This document shows positions 61,501 to 64,000 of a DNA stretch of 64,000 nt, piece by piece; position 1 is the first letter of the stretch; each line of letters begins with the position of its first letter. Origin of the DNA: Neurospora tetrasperma FGSC 2508 (lineage: Eukaryota > Ascomycota > Sordariomycetes > Sordariales > Sordariaceae); the NCBI RefSeq assembly GCF_000213175.1, contig NW_009799101.1, positions 2,037,631 through 2,101,630 on the forward strand. The letters run 5' to 3'. The notes below the pieces were generated by a model that saw nothing but the letters and a program-made list of their open reading frames with translations, searched no databases and was not told the origin of the DNA. Both the position numbers and the translations under genes were made by a program.

Positions 61501-62943
61501 AGTCTCAGTGGCTTATGATACGCCAATTCGAACCTGCTCACCGCTCAAATCGCTAGATGTATGCCACAGACATGGTGAAAGAGGGTGGTGGGAATGTCCC
61601 CTCCCGAATGCGCGTCATCCCATGTGTGAGGGTGTAAAGAGCTTTAAGCAGGACAGAGGATGGCGGTTAGTGAGTATGGGTGCCAGCATCTGGATGTTCT
61701 ACGAAGTGTGTGCAGGAAGACAATGCAAGTGGGTTTCTTTTCCCTTTTGCTTTGTGGGTGAGGCCTTTCTTGCATTGAGCTAGCACCCTTTTGGTTAATG
61801 CAACTTGAGGGTGCACGAACCACCCGGTGTATGTAGCGGGCTCCGGGGTCATGGGAGAGGCTTAAACTTTGTCCCGTCTTCTTTCTTTCCGGTCCTGTCG
61901 TCCAATATTCCATTCCTCTTGTCTTTCTGGTAGTTGTCTGACATGCCCAGTTTCCGTGAAGCGTATGGTTCATGTTGGAAATTGTCAGGCTTACAGTTGA
62001 ACGATACCGACAAAGCCTGGAGTATTGCGACACGAATGGATACTATACTAGGCTCTATGTGGGATCTATAGACCCTCGCTCGCCTCGTTAGCGATCATTT
62101 GGTTCAAGTTTCAACAGCGCTATCAAGATCTGCCGGACAAGGCTGTTCCTTGATACATGAACGCAACGACCTCTTTCGCTCGCATACACATGGCCATATG
62201 TATCGGACGATAGGGTTCTAGAGGATGGTAGTTGAGGCTCTATAGCCTTCTCGTCGTCGCCGCGGGACAAAGACAACAGAGTGCCAAGAATCTGTCACAA
62301 ACAACGCATATCACACAATACGCCCATAATGGACAGCCTTTCCCTGGATTCCACTCCCATAACGTACGATTACCGGGAGTAGCTGGCACCATGCCATGAT
62401 CTTCTTTGTCAAGACAACACATGCCTACATCGACCGTTGACATGGGACCGCAGGCTGAAGTGAGGTAAGGCAAGGTAAGGGTGCTCACCCTAAACCGAAG
62501 ATGACGCTGTCTCGCTTCTTCCCGCACCCTTTCCGCCATTGATATTGCCAAGGGACAAAGACTCACGTTTCACAATGGGGAGGATCTCGCCGATATCACG
62601 GAAAGCAACCATGAATAGGAAAATACCGGCTTGCCGAAGTCGGATCCCTTTCGGTTTGACATGGGACGTGGACCTTGGCAAGGCAACACTTACGTCGGCA
62701 CTGTACGACAAAGTGAAGAAAGAGTTATACGGAGCGTAGATACAGGCTTACACTTACACACAACTCACCTTCCCATATGACACTGCATTCTAGATTACGC
62801 ACACAAGGCTGTACTGTTGCAATACTCAACTAGTAAGATGACCGCCTTGTGTTGGTTGCGTACCTAACTTCAAGTCTGGAAGTAACGATATTCTGAACGA
62901 GAAATCCAAACTTCGTCGTCCTATTCTGCTTCATCTTTGACAG

Positions 62944-62946
62944 TCG

Positions 62947-62979
<33 letters not shown>

Positions 62980-62987
62980 CCATCATC
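62944..62987. repeat. ATC trinucleotide microsatellite
   Basis: About 14 ATC/TCA units with one CAC interruption, the same motif as at 50099. Confidence 0.9.
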
Positions 62988-64000
62988 CGAACTTACCGGG
63001 TACTCCAACAACAATATATTTATTTCACCCGCGTGTCCGAAGGAGTCTCCAAGCAGCATAAAGAGACTTGCGGCGCAAAGTCGGCAGATCAAACATCTTG
63101 AAATACATGCTAATCCCAGTTAGATTTACAAAGCTTCTTCTGACATCACCGACATATGCGGGGCAACGGCCTGATAATGAACTGAGTATGGTCTCATCTC
63201 ATTGCATCTCGTCTCATCTTATTCTGCTAACTGTTGTGGTTTGGTTTTCGGTCTTTTGTCACTGGCTTGATGTGTCCCCGGTCGGATGGCTTGACCTTGA
63301 AGCTTCACACAGAGGGGTATCCCAGGTAGGTGTACGACGGAAACTTATGCACCGACTAAATTGCATGTCGTGAGTTGTGTCACAGCTTGTTTCTGAAGAC
63401 TCTGTTGTAGGGTTCTGAAATCCTGCAGGTAGGTATGTTCTTCCTTGTGTGTCTACTTCTATTCTCGGCGTGCTTCTACGTCTAATTCGTAGGTGGACGT
63501 GGGCTCTTACCGACACCTGAAACCGGAAACTTTCTGGAAAAGTTAACGAATTTTACTCTGATTGAAAGAACAGCGAGGATTACATCAGATAACTTTGCTT
63601 CGTTACTCGTTAGTGTATGCAATCTTAACCTAGCCAAGTACAGACTTCATCGAAAGCTGTGCCTTACAACCCTTGATACCATATACTTATCTCCTCAATT
63701 CACAACTTAGGCTGCGCTTGATCTGGTACGGTTTTCGTACAAAGGGCCATGTGCGATGTTTCTAATACTCGGAAAAGCGGCCACTTCATCAAGTATCCAT
63801 GTCCAGAGAGAAGTTGGAACTCGCCTTGGGAATATCGAATTGAGTTTAGTTGGGTTGAGTTGAGTCGAGCTAGTTGAGTGAACTGAGCTTTTCCAAGCGC
63901 TATACGAAGACCGTACGAGAACAAACGCAGCCTTAGGTGTAAATGGAAAAGATTAACCGTTTCCAAGTCATTTGTTATCCACGAGTGTCTAAGACAAGCC

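Larger units (their letters stand above)
53545..64000. other. 10.4-kb gene-poor stretch with one MITE
   Basis: No gene is supported. The first 1.9 kb carries long overlapping open frames on both strands at high G+C, which are not convincing. Further on are TACC/GGTA clusters (about 55013-55030, 55640-55700, 56510-56540), the mariner-like MITE, T19 at 58564-58582, an ATC repeat at 62944-62987 and a degenerate GAGTT/GTTGA run at 63835-63885. The longest frame, 61034-61783 (+), has no domain. Confidence 0.5.

Noticed and set aside
61034-61783. 249-aa open frame on the + strand in the gene-poor end
   Set aside because: No recognisable motif and no good start context. Kept only as part of the description of the stretch.

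Overview
The window is nuclear DNA of a filamentous ascomycete, most likely a member of the Sordariales close to Neurospora or Sordaria. The evidence is short GT-AG introns with CTAAC-type branch sites, C/G-rich third codon positions, abundant TACC/GGTA and trinucleotide microsatellites, and proteins that read as close relatives of Neurospora crassa ones. The order eIF3a, G-gamma, SelW-like protein, PP1 fits, from memory only, a block of the N. crassa genome that includes gng-1 and the PP1 gene. There are two assembly gaps (1488-2109 and 40884-41672). I can support 14 protein-coding genes with exon-level models. I see no rRNA, tRNA, CRISPR or retroelement.

Layout. 0-8.5 kb: a small unrecognised hydrophilic protein (-), PEX8 (-), a TMEM170-like membrane protein (+) and the isoprenylcysteine methyltransferase STE14 (+). 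8.8-15 kb: a DGAT1-type acyltransferase (-), tail-to-tail with STE14 and head-to-head with the polyadenylation factor PFS2 (+). 15.4-19.2 kb: TFIIIA (-) and the shared RNA polymerase subunit RPB6 (+), divergent. The 1.18 kb between them contains a 573-bp Mutator-type MITE with 57-bp perfect terminal inverted repeats and a 9-bp target duplication. 19.7-21.7 kb: a secreted protein with two WSC domains (-). 25.1-28.5 kb: eIF3a (-), whose first coding exon is only the ATG. 31-33.5 kb: the G-gamma subunit (+) and a selenoprotein-W-like Rdx protein with a polyglutamine tail (+). 36-37.2 kb: protein phosphatase 1 (-). 44.1-47.9 kb: NTO1/BRPF-like PHD protein (-). 50.9-53.5 kb: a leucine-rich-repeat protein (-). 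53.5-64 kb: a gene-poor stretch with a second MITE (314 bp, TA target site, mariner-like).

Function. Most genes are housekeeping: peroxisome import (PEX8), translation (eIF3a), transcription (TFIIIA, RPB6), mRNA 3'-end formation (PFS2), chromatin acetylation (NTO1), phosphatase signalling (PP1) and storage lipid synthesis (DGAT1). STE14 and the G-gamma subunit act in one pathway, since G-gamma ends in a CaaX box and STE14 methylates the prenylated cysteine left after CaaX processing. The least explained items are the two MITEs, the SelW-like tail, the C-terminal cysteine modules of the WSC protein, the short PP1 tail and two long gene-free stretches (37.2-44.1 kb and 53.5-64 kb).
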